Assembly (NCBI GenBank): GCA_030847615.1
Contig: JAUMIR010000005.1
Coordinates: 165,196,596-165,260,595 of the forward strand
From: Gambelia wislizenii
Lineage: Eukaryota > Chordata > Lepidosauria > Squamata > Crotaphytidae
Length of the DNA: 64,000 nt
Direction of reading: 5' to 3'
Below are positions 21,022-33,801 of the stretch, piece by piece. The position numbers and the translations under genes were made by a program. Numbering within the stretch: the stretch's first letter is position 1; each line of letters begins with the position of its first letter. A model generated the notes under the pieces. It searched no databases. It was not told the DNA's origin and saw only the letters and a list, made by a program, of their open reading frames with translations.

Positions 21022-23550
21022 TAATCCGGAATCTGGCGAACTTTTTCCTGTCGTGGAACCGGCCCCTTGGAATCTGAGGTGAAAAAACCTGTTAGGTTCA
21101 GGGAGGCAGATGGTTGTGAGTGCTAAATTCTTTCCAAAGCTGAACTGGGCTTGTCACTACCCCCCCCCCCCGACAGGTTTCTCATCACAACATGGTTGTG
21201 AGCTACAGCATAGTCCAATTTGTCGTGGGAATATGTAAGTTGTACTAATTGGATTTGGCCAATGTATATATCATTAAGGATTCTGTTTGGCTCAGTTCTA
21301 ATGCTGTTTTTAATAGGAATGTGTCTACAAGCAGACTAATTCATACATTTGTTGGAAAGAACTTCACTCTTTTAAAAAAATATGAATGTGGGACAAAGTT
21401 AACATGATGAATTTGTCATTCCATCTCTACCCCCACTCCCCCATCATATGTCTGCATTCTTCCAAAGAATGTATAGCTTGCTTCCAAAGAAGTCTAGCTT
21501 GCTTCTTTGGGGCAGGATTTTTTTAAACACCCAAGTCTATACTTAATAGCTAAGCACGTGAACACAAAAACTGAAATGTCAAAGCCAGCCTTTGTATCTC
21601 CCTTCTAGTTTCAAGAAGCAATCTATTTCCCTAGTTATGCTTTATCTAACACCTAAAGCTCAAGAGACTTTTTTTGTAAGTAAAATCTAGACAGAACAGT
21701 GTTGTGATGGTGATCTTCCACACCTCTCTCACTTTGTAAATGTCTTTTATTTCCCATTAAACTAGTCATCACACCTGGGGAAAGATTCATCACTCTCCTG
21801 TCTTGTACGCCTAGCTCTTGTCCTCCTTTGCCATCCCAAGGTTTTTTCTCCTCATGCTTCATGAGCTGCTGCTTCTCCCTGACATGCACAAATATGGAAA
21901 AGACTAATCACTTGCAAGGAAATGTTCATCATGTCATTGATTCATGGTGTCTCTTGTTTAGGTACTCCCTTTGACTAAGCATTAAATAGATGACTTCCCC
22001 TATAATGGAGTTCTCTTTTTCCAGTATTCCTCCACTGGGCTCAAAGTGGTGGCTCTGAAGTGCAGCTAATGCACATTGTATCTACACAGTGCTGTTGCAT
22101 CATAAATTGTACTATCCACCCTGTCTCCACAAGTCTACACTAGTGATATTTAACAAACTTACAGGTCATTTCATTGCAGTAAAACCTCAGAACACTCACA
22201 CAAAGGCTTGTGAATTCTTTTCAAGTGGACACATTTTCAGCGCCTTAAAAAAATGTATGCATTTCTGCCGAACATGCTGGTTTTGTTTAGCAAATTGTAT
22301 TGCAAGCTTTGAAATGGATGGGATTTCTGCAGGCATAAATCCTGACCTGGTTTGTCCTTGTACAGTAAATGAGACAGCACAAAAATTAATTCTCCTAGCT
22401 GTGAGAACACATAGTATTTATTGTTGGTCTCTGATGGATTTTGTGCATGTTGGGGACTGGTTTGTGCATATTTGTGTGAAATGTGCAAAATGGAAAAATG
22501 CAATAATTATGCCTTGTTTCATGATCAAGTAAAAGTAGTAGTATTTAATGCATTACTTGTGTTTTCATGATCAATCAGTCTCTCTTGTTCTGCTCTCTGT
22601 ATGCATGTCCTTGCTTCACAAACAAAAAGGCACTTATTTTAGAAAGAGATTTACACATTTGGCACATTTTATGTTTTACACATTTTGATGTCTCAGCTGT
22701 AGTGTCTTCTGCTGTGTCACAGTGGCCTGGCTTGATTACAATCTTGACAAGGACAAGATTTTACTCTCCACATTCCTATAGATTGTTTCTGTCATTTGTG
22801 TTTATGTTTGGCTCCAGGAGTTGTGAAACTGGTAAATTGACACAAAGATGAGAATCTCACAAATTTATCACTCAGCTCTAATCTGAGTTAATACCCCGGA
22901 CAACAAATGAAACAAGTGAGGAGGAATGGAAGATATAGATGCCACCAGAGTCACTACCTACCGAGCTAGCTATCATCAACTTATCTTCACTATCCTGCTT
23001 TATATCATGGGATCTCCTGGAGGCATATAAGTAAAACCCCAAGGCACTATAAAGGCAATGTGGTTTGCTTAGTAGAAGTCATGTTACAGGCACTAAAACA
23101 TGAATGACTCATGTTTTGTTGGCTTATTTTTTCAAAGGTAGCTATGCTGTTGACATCTGCTAGCTCATTGCAGGTGTCTCAATTCATAGTAGCAGTACTG
23201 TAGAAGTCAACATGCTTTGATAGGGCAGAAGATACCATGGTAGGTAGCCCTGACAGGGAAAGTGCAAGATATGTAAAATGGCAAAGCTGCAACGTCCAGC
23301 ATAATTTATAGAGGAAAGTCTACTACGACAACAACCCATTAGCCCACCAATGGTGATGGATTACAAATTTGGAATTGTTATTTCAGAGCCTCAAAATGAG
23401 TTCTGTTCAGAACAAGGGCTTGGAAAATAGTTTTCTTGCATTCAGCAGCCCATTTTACACCTCCCCAAGCTTCTTGTGAGACCAATCCTATCTTGATTCA
23501 AGAATTTACACATTTTTGAGGCTTTACATGTGATTCAGAGAAATCAAGTA
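21022..23550. other. Non-coding sequence with possible old repeats
   Basis: No gene. 22.15-22.70 kb is dense in words such as TGTGCATATTTGTGTGAAATG and ACACATTTTGATG, resembling 2.15-2.50 kb. The 147-codon frame at 22089-22532 reads through it and has no recognisable domain. A C run lies at 21160-21171. Confidence 0.4.
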
Positions 23551-23814
23551 AAGCTGGACCCCTGTATCTGCAGAACCAATAACCATGGTTTCAGCTATCT
23601 GCAAGACACAAAATAGGGACACATACCATAGAGTTGTGCTGGAAAGTGCCTAGAAGGATTGCATCTCTAGGCATCTTTTAGGTCCTCCAACACAAATCTA
23701 TGGCTTTTTTTTACTAGAAGTCCTTTATTTTAATAGGGTTTGCTGTTATCTACAGTTTTCGATATCTGCAATAAGTCCAGGAACTGAACCGTGGTGGATA
23801 CATGAGTCTGACTG
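23551..23814. mobile_element. Tigger/mariner-like MITE, copy 1
   Basis: Ends are AAGCTGGACCCCTGTATCTG and CATGAGTCTGACTG, imperfect inverted copies flanked by TA on both sides (23549-23550 and 23815-23816). Internal words TAGGCATCTTTTAGGTCC, TAGGGTTTGCTGTTATC and TAAGTCCAGGAACTGAACC match the copy at 40274. TA duplication is the Tc1/mariner superfamily rule. Confidence 0.8.
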
Positions 23815-23933
23815 TACACACTAAATGCTATGCACTTTTAAAAACAGAAATGATTAAAAAGAATATAATTTTTAAAATGCACAAACACCCTTTAGACAAT
23901 GGGGAAAATGTGTTCATTGGGTAAAATATGTAA

Positions 23934-26012
23934 ATCACAGAATCATAGAGTTGGAAGATGCCACAAGGGCCATCTAGTCCAACCCCCTGCTATGCAGGAA
24001 TAAACAATCAAAGCATTCCTGACAGATGGCCATCCAGCCTCTGTTTAAAAACCTCCAAAGAAGGAGACTCTAGGGCAGTATATTCCACTGCCAAACAGCT
24101 CTTACCATCAGGAAGTTCTTCGTAATGTTTAGGTGGAATCTCTTTTCCTGTAGTTTGAGTCCATTGCTCCATGTCCTAGTTTCTGGAGCAGCAGTAAACA
24201 AGCTTGCTCCATCCTCAATATGACATCCCTTCAAATATTTAAACATGGCTACCATGTCCCCTCTTAACCTTCTCTTCCCCAGGCTAAACATACCCAGCTC
24301 CCTAAGCCGATCCTCATAGGTCATGACTTCCAGACCTCCCACCATTTTGGACACTGTCCTCTAGACATGTTCCAGCTTGTCCATATCCTTCTGGAATTGT
24401 GGTGCCCAGAACTGGACACATTATTCCAGGTGCAGTCTGACTAAAGCAGAATAGACTGGCACTATTACTTCCCTTGATCTAGACACTGTACTCCTATTGA
24501 TGCAGCCTAGACTAGCATTGGTTTTTTTTAGCTGCCGCGTCACACTGGTGATTCTTGTTCAGTTTGTGGCCCACTAAGAATCCTAGATCCCTTTTGCATG
24601 TACTGCCATCAAGCCAGGTGTCACCCATCCTATATCTGTGCTTTTCATTTTTACTGCCCAAGTGTAATATCCTACATTTCTCCCTGCTGAAATTCATTTT
24701 GTTAGTTTTGGCCCAGCTTTCTAATTTTGTTTAGGTAGTTTTGGATTCAGATCCCATCTTCTGGATCTAGCTACCCCTCCTAATTTGGTGTCATCTGCCA
24801 TCTTGTTAAGCATGTCCTCTATTCTCTCATCCAAGTCATTGATAAAAATGCTAAATAGCACTGGGCCCAGGACAGAACCCTGTGGCACCCCACTGGTCAC
24901 TTCTCTCCAGGATGAAGAGGAGCCATTGGTGACTACCCTTTGGGTTTGGTCAGTCAACCAATTACAAATCCACCTAACAGTTACATTGTTGAGGCAGCAT
25001 GTTACTACTTTTTTTTCCCAGGCTATCATGATGGAACTTGTCAAAGGCCTTATTGAAACTGAGACAGACTACATCCACAGCATTCCCTTCATCTACCAAG
25101 TCTGTGATTCTGTAAAAAAAGAGAGATAAGATTAGTCTGGCATGATTTCATAGAATCATAGAATTTTTTGAGAAACCTATGTTGACTTTTAGCAATCACA
25201 GCATTCCTTTCTAAGTGCTTACAGAATGTCTGTTTAATGATCTGCTCTAAAATCTTTCCTAGTATTGATGTTAGGCTGACTGGATGATAATTATTTGTGT
25301 CTTCTTCTCCCCACCCTTTTAAAATGGGGACATTTGCCTCCTCCAGTCTGCTGGAACTCTCAAAGATTATTGACAGGGGTTCTGAGATTACTTCTGCCAG
25401 TTCTTTAAGTAACCTTGGATGTAGTTCATCTGGCCCTGGAGACTTGAATTCATTTATACTGGCCAGGTATTCCTGAACAACCTCTTTACCTATTCTATGC
25501 TGCATTTCCCCTACTGCATCATCTGCTCTATTTTCTCCAGGTTGAGCAGTGTCCTCCTTTTGGGAGGAGACCAAGGCAAAGAAGGTGTTGAGTAGGTCTG
25601 CCTTTTCTCTGTGCCTGTTAGCATTTCGCCACCGTCTCCCTGCAGCAGTCCTATCACTTCCTTGTTCTTTCTTTTGCTATGGACATATCTAAAAAAGCCC
25701 TTTTTATAATTTTAACGTCTCTAGCAAGCCTGAGCGTCATCTGTGCTTTTGCTTTTCTGATTTTTCCCCTACATGAGCATGCTATTTCTTTGAATTCTTC
25801 TTTGGTGATTTCTCCCTTTTTCCATTTCTTGTACATGTTCCTTTTAAGTCTTAGTTCAGTTGAAAGTTCTTTAGACATCCATACTGGTTCCTTTAGACAC
25901 CTGCCATTTTCCCTTCTCATTGAAACTGTTTGAAGTTGTGCCTTCAATATCTCACTTTTTAAAAACTCCCATACATCATGTACTCCCTTCTGTTTTAGTA
26001 ATAAATGCATAT
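23934..26012 (-). mobile_element. CR1 LINE, 5'-truncated
   Basis: A 2.1-kb minus-strand CR1. The 3' end (TCACAGAATCATAGAG on the plus strand) is at 23934, with no poly-A, as usual for CR1. Coding remnants run up to 26012, where the element is truncated at its 5' end inside the linker between endonuclease and reverse transcriptase. A stray TCATAGAATCATAGAA, identical to CR1 tail repeats, sits inside the body at about 25149-25164. Confidence 0.95.
24070..26010 (-). pseudogene. CR1 ORF2 reverse transcriptase, broken
   Basis: Pieces on the minus strand in coding order: linker (26010-25654); reverse transcriptase start with SPGPDELHPRLLKEL and NNYHPVSLTSILGK (25574-25089); palm with [14 protein letters not shown] and IFINDLDE plus the catalytic box (25044-24721); and the C-terminal part (24697-24512 and 24354-24070). 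The catalytic box reads MADD at 24790-24801 instead of FADD: the two aspartates are kept and the phenylalanine is changed. Frameshifts and stops separate the pieces, so no enzyme is made. Confidence 0.93.
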
Positions 26013-26742
26013 GTTAGGTGAAACGTCTTTTTAAAATTGTGTGCAAATTACAGGGCAAGAAGGAGAAAACATGAGTCCTGCAGCTTTACACAAAACAAGG
26101 GCAGGAAAAAAATACAGGTGGAATTAAAAAAAAAATGAAATGAGGCCTGAGAGGTTTCCCCAATCCAGTGCAGAATGTGTGTGTGTGTGTGATACATTAT
26201 CATAACATACAGCATAAATAAGAAGGGAATCCTTTTTTAAAAAATACCCCACACTTTCATATATTTTCCCAGCAACATTCCATCTATAAATTCCATCAAA
26301 GAGGAATAACATTTCATGTTTTTGATGGCAAATGGGCAGATACTATTTTTAAAAGGCTGAAAGTATTTTTCATTCAATCTAACTCCCTAACACCTACACC
26401 TGTCCTTCCAAAACTCAGAGCCTCACCCTCCTGAGAGGACAACTAAGCCTGATAATTTCATCTCAACCAGTTCTGCCAAGAACTGAAAGAATTATACCCT
26501 TATGAGAAAGAAAAACCCTCAACATTTAAAAAGGCTTGCCATAGAGTCCCCTGCACCTATTTGTCTGAGATTTGGCAGACTTCATCCACTGAAAGAAGCG
26601 ACTACTGCTGTATGGCTACAAATCTTACTGCTCTGTCAAAAGGTTTTTTAAAAAAACTTATAGTGATCTTCTACCTGAGACTCAAAACAAAGCAGGGCTT
26701 TGCCAAAGCCATCAAAAACAAAGCAACCTGCTATGTGAGGTA
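26013..26742. other. Non-coding sequence
   Basis: Contains a short (GT)n at 26176-26191. No recognisable gene. Confidence 0.4.
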
Positions 26743-26960
26743 TCAAATTGGGGTCCAAGTATCCATGGATTTAAGTATTCATGGCTTGAAAATATTCTTT
26801 AAAAGATAATAATCCAAAAAGCAAACCTTGATTTTGCCATCTTATATAAGGGACACCATTTTGCTATGCCATTGCATATAATGGGACTTGAGTATTCATG
26901 GATTTTGGTATCCACGGGGGGTCCTGGAACCAAACCCAAGCAAATATGAAGGGACAACTG
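26743..26960. mobile_element. Tigger-like MITE, copy 2
   Basis: The right end reads GAAGGGACAACTG followed by TA. Its complement CAGTTGTCCCTTC is the familiar Tigger-type terminus. TTCATGGATTTTGGTATCC and GGTCCTGGAACCAAACCC precede it. The left end is TCAAATTGGGGTCCAAG after TA at 26741-26742. It is a short non-autonomous derivative. Confidence 0.8.
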
Positions 26961-27007
26961 TACTGTTATGAACTAGTAGCTGCCAGAATGAATGTTCTGG
27001 GAGCTGT

Positions 27008-27070
27008 AATCTAATAAATAACAACAACAACAATAGTAGTAGATAATGCTGCTGCTGCTGATGATGTTGA
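27008..27070. repeat. Trinucleotide repeat cluster
   Basis: AAC, TAG, TGC and GAT triplet runs follow each other (AACAACAACAAC, TAGTAGTAG, GCTGCTGCTGCT, GATGATG). This is simple sequence. Confidence 0.85.
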
Positions 27071-27555
27071 TTGAAGGGGTGGCCAACAAAAACCATTTTT
27101 CCAAGCTCTGCTGCTACCCAACACAGTCTTGTAACAAACATCCCCGAATGTTCACATATTTATGTATAAGGGTATAAAAGGTTTTGAGCATAAAGGTCAT
27201 TGAACACCCATCAACCTCTTTAGAGGTTTTGGGCCTTATTGCACTTTACATTATTCCCTCTTGCGGATTTGTGATTTCATTCTTGTGGGTAGTCCTTCCA
27301 CTGTTGAGGGACTCACCTCAACTAATTTACACTGTCAATGTTATTCATAGTTGTCATGGCCAAATCGTCACCTATACTTAGTTTGACTGGTACTTGGATG
27401 ACAAACAGAATCTGTTTCCAGGTCTTTATGTCTTGCCAGCTTGGTAGAACCTGCCAAAGGTTGAGCTCCTCTGGCATAACCTTGGAGTGCCCTGGTTTAC
27501 CACCATATCACAACAAGTTGAAAGAGTGGTTGATGACCAACCATGGAATAAGGAA
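27071..27555. other. Non-coding sequence
   Basis: No gene or named repeat recognised. Confidence 0.35.
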
Positions 27556-28235
27556 ACCAGACACAGAAAGTTGGGTTAAATAAAGACCACTTTATTTGAA
27601 TTATGTCTTATTTAAGTTAATTGAACCTGAAAGGAGCAAGAGGGTGGAGTAACCTGGCCCAGCTGAGGCCAGATGTCTACTCAAGACTAACTCCTCCGCC
27701 ATCCCTTGAGTAAAACACCTGAGCTGCAAGGGCAGTCCACTAGCTGGGATTCTCCCTGGCCACTCACTTAATAGAAGGTAAACCCAGGGTGCTCCCATCC
27801 AAGTCCCAGGACCTTATAAGTGAGAGCAAAACCCCCAGGTCAGCCTCAAGGGTAGACTCCTTCTCTACCCAGAGGACACAGGACCTGTAGAGGCCAGTCC
27901 AGAGCCCTACTCTTCACCAAAAGGCTGCCAAGGTGTACACCAAAATCTTGAATTCTACCCCCGCTGCCTGCCCAATGACAGCTAATTTAAATACACCACC
28001 CAGAGCCAATAGCCAAAGTTCCTCAGCTACAGTATGTGGTAGGGAAGAAACCTATGTAAAGGGGAGAAAATGCCTACCTGGCCTCAGAATGACCAGTATA
28101 CTCACACTGTGTTTAGGGTGGGAGGGTGGGGCGCACTGCAACAATCTAAAGAGGCACATGAGGGGAAGGCCAGGCCTTAAATAGACTGTTGCCCCACCCC
28201 ATTATGTGATGTGTTCTGGCACCTTGTGCCCCACA
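27556..28235 (-). other. GC-richer unclassified block, possible LTR or retro-element end
   Basis: On the minus strand it runs from GGGGCACAAGGTGCC (about 28235) through a TATTTAAGGCC TATA-like box (about 28178-28188) to a paired AATAAA region (plus strand TTAAATAAAGACCACTTTATTTG, about 27574-27598). It has no repeated flank that I can find and no coding signature. The composition differs sharply from both sides. It may be an LTR, a retro-element 3' UTR or an unknown repeat. Confidence 0.35.
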
Positions 28236-29654
28236 CAAAGTCTCCTGGTTTCTGACCATGGGAGTCATCAAAGGAGTACGTTCCCCACAGTGTCTTCACC
28301 ACACTGGTTCAGGTACTTAGAGTTTGTGGAGGACACGACACAACATGTTACCTTATCTATGGTAGGAAAATTCCATATTGTAAATCTCACTGCTGTCGCA
28401 CTGGCATCTAGTACTGTTGTCTTATAAGAGTCCTATTTATAGAGCCTCCTAGTGGAGCTTTAGACAGCAAAGAACACCTGCCATTAAGCAACCAGGATGC
28501 AGTGCTAATCAAATATTCTCTGTATAATAAACAACATTATCTTTCCATGAGACAAGTTAATTATTTTTCAGAGATAATGCATCTTTTTATATAAGCAATA
28601 TTAAGAAGGAATTATACAAGAACCAAAGGGATTAATCACAAAATATGATAATCAAACAAGATCAATATTGATAAACTGCAGCTAAATTGCATACTCCAGG
28701 CAGCAAATTTTTAGAGAAGCTGGGCTGAGGGAATCTATAATAAATTGCATTATTTTAATCACTTGGTAAATAATTGCAAAATTTGTATGGAATTTATAGT
28801 GTCATTGATGGTACATTTCTCTTAAAATGCTCATTAAAATTGCACTTGGGCAGTGTTGTGAAGACATTCTGTTTCAGACTGTATCTTTTAAAAGAATTAA
28901 TATCTCATTATTTTCTTTATAGATCAATTTTTGAAATTACTTTTATGATTTAAGTGATCACTTACTGCTCACTCTTTTGTTCTGGAAGAGTCACATGCAA
29001 AATGAATTATGGCATATTGCAAATCATGGCTGTGGGGAAAAAAAATCCTTTTCAACTTTAAGCATGTCTGGCAAATTTCTAATCCAGATCAGTGCTTATA
29101 GTTGGAAAATATCATCAGAGTGGGATATGTTGGTATTTCCTGTTATTTACATACAGACTAGTTTTTTCTATGTTTGCCAGCATAAAGTGACATGAATTGC
29201 CTGCTCAAACATTATAATATACCCAGTTATTCCTTTAATTTAATGCTAAAATTAAATAGATTGATCATTTCAATTAAAAAATGGCTTGAAAATACATCTT
29301 TCACAGATCCCTTGTTTCTAATGAAAAGGACCAGAGGTTCCAGAAAGTCCTAGGTTCCTTCATATATTATCCACATGAAAGGACATATATGTGTACAAGG
29401 AAGAGGTAGTATGACTTTAATACTTGCTCCTTCCTTGAAGCCAGTGGCAGCTCCTGAATACAGCAAGAGGAACATTCCCCCTAAGAATTGTGTGTGGGGG
29501 GAACATGCTTCTTAGTCCATGAGCCACCCATGCTTGAACTCCATTTGTTGACACTACACACACAGGTTTATGTATTAGCTGTAACTCTGGAAATTATGAG
29601 ATGACCTTTTAAATCCACAACAGGGATGACAGGAGAGCACCAAAGGGCTCTCTT
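28236..29654. other. AT-rich single-copy sequence
   Basis: No repeats recognised. 28450-29000 is very AT-rich, free of simple repeats and of familiar transposons, and could include a conserved non-coding element. No coding signal. Confidence 0.35.
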
Positions 29655-30147
29655 TTCAGATGACATCATCCCTGTCTAGTTCTGCTCCCATTAATCTGTC
29701 CTCTATTGACAGATTAATCCATTAATAGATCACCCATTCCATTTCTATAACAGAATAACGGGCTTGTGAAGAGGTGTCCCGTTATGCTGGCACTATGCCA
29801 GCCATAGTGGGAGGTCCCTGCTGGACACTTCTGGGTGCAACCGGGACGAGGAGGTAAGTGACACACCTCCCCCCCACCCGGTTACTCATTCTTTTTAAAG
29901 TGTGTTTTGGGGTTTGGTTTTTTAAAAAAATCTTTTATTTTTACTTTTATTTTGAATTTTCCCACACGATCGTTCTCTTGAGGGATTTGCTTTACGGGAC
30001 GTGAATGCAGCTTTACGACAGCTGCATCCACTCACAGAGGGCTGAGGGGAGAGGGAGCAGTTCTTATAGCGGCAAAAGGTAGATGTATGAAAAAAAATTA
30101 ATGGTAAGACAGGGATGCTATCAGACGGTTCGTCTGATAATCTCCTC
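29655..30147 (+). mobile_element. Family H1 MITE, diverged copy
   Basis: Shares the internal order of the H1 elements: CATTAATAGATCACC, GGCACTATGCCAGCC...CACTTCTGGGTG, TTTAAAGTGTGTTTTGG, GAATTTTCCCACAC, then the right terminus GTTCGTCTGATAATCTCC. The left terminus is not recognisable, so it is 5'-eroded or truncated. Confidence 0.65.
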
Positions 30148-31731
30148 TGTCATCAGGGTTCCTGATCACATGAAAACCTACTTAGCTTTTCTGGTCCCAG
30201 AAAATTCAGGGTTTTCTTTCTTTGGATTGTGAAAATTCGCATGAATTCAGAGATAGTTAACTTTCTCTTGATTGTGCTCAGGGGGAGTAAATACACTTGC
30301 AAGCATATGGCATTGCAGCACAATCCTGAAGTGCTCCCTTCAGCAAATTTGAATAAGACTGCAATTTCTCCTTTAATGATGCCAGCAGCTTTACTGTACA
30401 TAGCTGCATTTGAGATTGCTGTGCTGGTGGTACCCTAGCCACATCTTTTGTGACACCACAAATGCCCCCCTACATCCTGTTGGCATAGCAGTATCTATAG
30501 AAGGAAGTCTATTTCTGCTCCCCGATTCCTGATCCTTGTGAATTTTTTTAAAAAAGATGTGCAATGGAGGAGCAATGGGAAGGGAGTTGGCTGTGGATCA
30601 GGTGGTACTCTGAGGATGGGGCAGAGCATGTGTTTTGCCAATGAAAGTACTCTTAAAGACATAGTGTAAGGAGGTGTTCTGTACCTCCTTTTGTAATACC
30701 TTTATGCTGGGTGTGGAAAGGAAACTGTAGGTTCCAAGACATTGTTCCATCCCCCAACCACTGATTGGCTGCTCAGGTGTCTCCAGGTGTCATCTAGCTA
30801 TCTTCTCCTCTCTTGGATGCACAAAGACAACTGGATGGTTCATTGGTGCATCTCTGTGGGCAATCAAGGCTGAAAGACCAGGCTGGTTTTGTGTATCCAG
30901 CAGAGGAGAAGAAGCTTGTAACAACAGTGTAGCTATGCTGACAGAGAGTTACTTTCTTCCAGCACAACTACTGGATCAAACTTACCAAAGAATCTTCCAA
31001 ACCTACATCCTTTTCTCAAATGTCTTTTGAAGGTGATAGGGATTGGCAGACATATGTCTCAAGACTGAGAAGCTCAGTCCATGAGCTGATTTATTGCAGG
31101 AATGAGGAACAATTTATAGTCCAGGGGTTGAATTTCAACTTTGCAAAAATCACAGGGGATGCATTTCAATAGTATATGTACAGCTGAGGACATGATATAG
31201 GGCCAAACCAAATTGGGTCAGGGCCAGATATAAATGTTACCAATCTGGACATGCATGCATACAAAACCATGGCAATTTACAAAAGAGAGTTCCTCCTACG
31301 CTGTGCACAACTACTAGTTTCATGCTGAGTCCAACATGCCAATGCAATAGAGTTTATCAGATTGAAGTGTCACACTCAGCATGGAACTAAATATTACATC
31401 AGACCAGGGATGACTACTGCTAAAAACAGCAGCATCATATACCTCTTTCCTCTTTCCTATTTAACACTGAGGTATATTGAACATATGATGTGACATTACC
31501 ATTACACTTCAGATTTCCCTGCCTTACTCCGTCCCTTTGAGTGCCACCTGTGAGGCATGAAAAACACACACTGATGATGCAATATCACATGTTGAGTATC
31601 CTTTGGCATTAAAAGGGACAGGGGAGAAATATTTCCCCTTTTAAACCAGCTGACTCATAGAATTCATCATATCCAGTTTCTCAAATATATGAACTGAAAG
31701 GCATGAAATCTGAAGCCAGCTGGCCACTTAA
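30148..31731. other. Non-coding sequence
   Basis: Small inverted repeat AGGAGGTGTTCTGTACCTCCT at 30670-30690. Nothing else recognised. Confidence 0.4.
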
Positions 31732-32291
31732 GGTCTTGTCTATATGAAGGGGGAAAATATGAACATATTTGGAAAGGCAGGCGTTCACAATGATACAACC
31801 TGTCTACATGGCCAAAAGAGCCCCCCTAAACTCCATGTGACCCCCTAGCCAGATGGCGCCCGTGAGTGATTTACCCACGATTTTAAATTTGCCACCACCA
31901 TAAAAAAAAAAAAAACAGTTTCCCAGGGTGTGCACAAACAACACTTCGTATTGACAAATAAAATAAAATAAAATAAAATAGTATAAAATTGCCATTTGAT
32001 TGACTTACCGGACCCTCACTTAGCTGAAAATCCAACATGGCAGCTGCAGCTGCTTTCCCTCTTTGCTAGCCCTGCCCCCTGTGCTCATCCAGCCAATCAG
32101 ATTGCACTGCCTGTTTGTATCTGTGCGAATGTGAGTGTTCAAATGGTTGCTCATTCGGAAGTCATACAGAGCTTTTTAGAAAACCCGTATGAAGCCCCTT
32201 CCATATGACATGCATTTGTGTGAATGATCATTTGAACAGATTGCTGATCTTTCGCATAGTGTTGTATTATTTTGACCTTATAGACAGGACC
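31732..32291 (+). mobile_element. MITE with GGTCTTGTCTATA ends (family H2), copy 1
   Basis: A 560-bp element with termini GGTCTTGTCTATA and TATAGACAGGACC, an almost perfect inverted pair. It is flanked by TAA on both sides (31729-31731 and 32292-32294). TAA-type 3-bp duplications and GG ends are typical of PIF/Harbinger. It contains an (A)14 run and an (AAAAT)n microsatellite at 31960-31985. A second copy lies inverted at 51325. Confidence 0.88.
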
Positions 32292-32294
32292 TAA

Positions 32295-33798
32295 CGTAAC
32301 TCAGTTATAATGTCAGCAGAGGTGATGAGGAGTTAAAACAAAGCCTGCTTTACAGTTAGATATCTCAAGGCTCGTTTTGAGAATTATCGGTCCATAGTGA
32401 ATGCAGATAGAAAGCCAGTTAAGTATTCTTGTTTGAAGATATCAACAAGTTGCAGCCCTGGGTTTCAAATATCTGTGAAGAAGACTGTCAACACTAATTT
32501 GTTACTGTAGTTGCCTGAAGAAGCGAGCTGTTTCTGCTAGTGCACAAAGAAAGCAGACATTTTCCCTTTGGCTTCCAAACAACACTTTAGAGTCCCCAAT
32601 GATAATTGGATCCAGTGACAGAGAAAGAGATGATTTCAGTCTAAAAATAACCCAAGATGCTGGGCTTGTACCATACAATAATTTACTGTTGTTGAGAGAA
32701 GGGTGGCAGCCGGCCACTGGGTGCATAGCGGAGCCAGGAGCAAATGGCATATTCAGTTGTGAAAGAAGTGCTAACAGTTCACCTTGAATAAGCAACCTGT
32801 TCTCACTGATCTGAAATGAAGAGCGCTTGTAGCAAGGGTCAAGGTCTATGTATAATTCAAGGACCATAGTTGCACCTGAACCACTGATAAAACCCATTCA
32901 CACTTTACACTGTCAACAGTCTCTGTTTCTGTTTGAGATTTATTCAGCACACTGGAAGCACTCTGAGCAGCCCTGGCATAACTGAGCTAACTGCTTTCAA
33001 ATGTCAGTAAGAAAACCCAGCTCATTCACAAATGACAAGCGTTGGACACTATGGTCTGCTCTGTTAAACCCCAGATGGGCTTTCTGGCAACGTCTGTCCA
33101 AAACCCATCAACAACAAGTCTCTGCTCATAGATTCCAAGAATCATCTTTGAAATGAACTCTCTTACGGCTTCCTAACACACATTTATATTCTTTCCAGAT
33201 AATATTGACTCCATTTGTTTCACTGCTAATCTCCACTGACATTTCAATGTAGTGCTAAATGTGGATAAACTTGTTCTATAACTCTGAATCACTGACAATG
33301 ACTATCCCAGCAAAGGAGGATACAAGTAGCAGTGACCCAACTTAATTCTTTTTTCCTCTGTTGAGAGGTGCTTCAGTGGATTGACAATTCATAAAAGTAC
33401 TCATTACGTGTGAGAATAGCATATTTTTTTAGTCATGCTTCTGAAGGCATTTTTGAAAACATCACATAGATCTACAACCCTTGTTTGGTAGGAAACAGTA
33501 TACAGTTAATGGATGATGTTATTACAGTTTAAAACCAGAAGAGAAGGAGGTTGATATGTTGTGTTCTTTCAGTAAAAACCTGTATCTGCATCAGTGATGC
33601 TACTCTTTTGCTCTTCTTTTTAATATTTTGGACTGATATACTTTGTCTCGCATTGTAACTGTGCTTCAAATATACTTCTTTATCTTGAGATGTCATTTGT
33701 TCTCCTGCTATATTGGGGCTTTTTTTATATATATAAAAGAATGCTAAATATGTCTGCGTGCTGTGAACAAATCAGTTGTAGGGTGGAGAACAAAAGAC
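32295..33798. other. Non-coding sequence
   Basis: No repeats named and no gene. Overlapping motif-less frames exist at 32502-32897. Confidence 0.4.
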
Positions 33799-33801
33799 AG
33801 T

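Noticed and set aside
22089..22532. 147-codon open frame
   Set aside because: AT-rich, no motif, and falls in sequence that looks like an old repeat.
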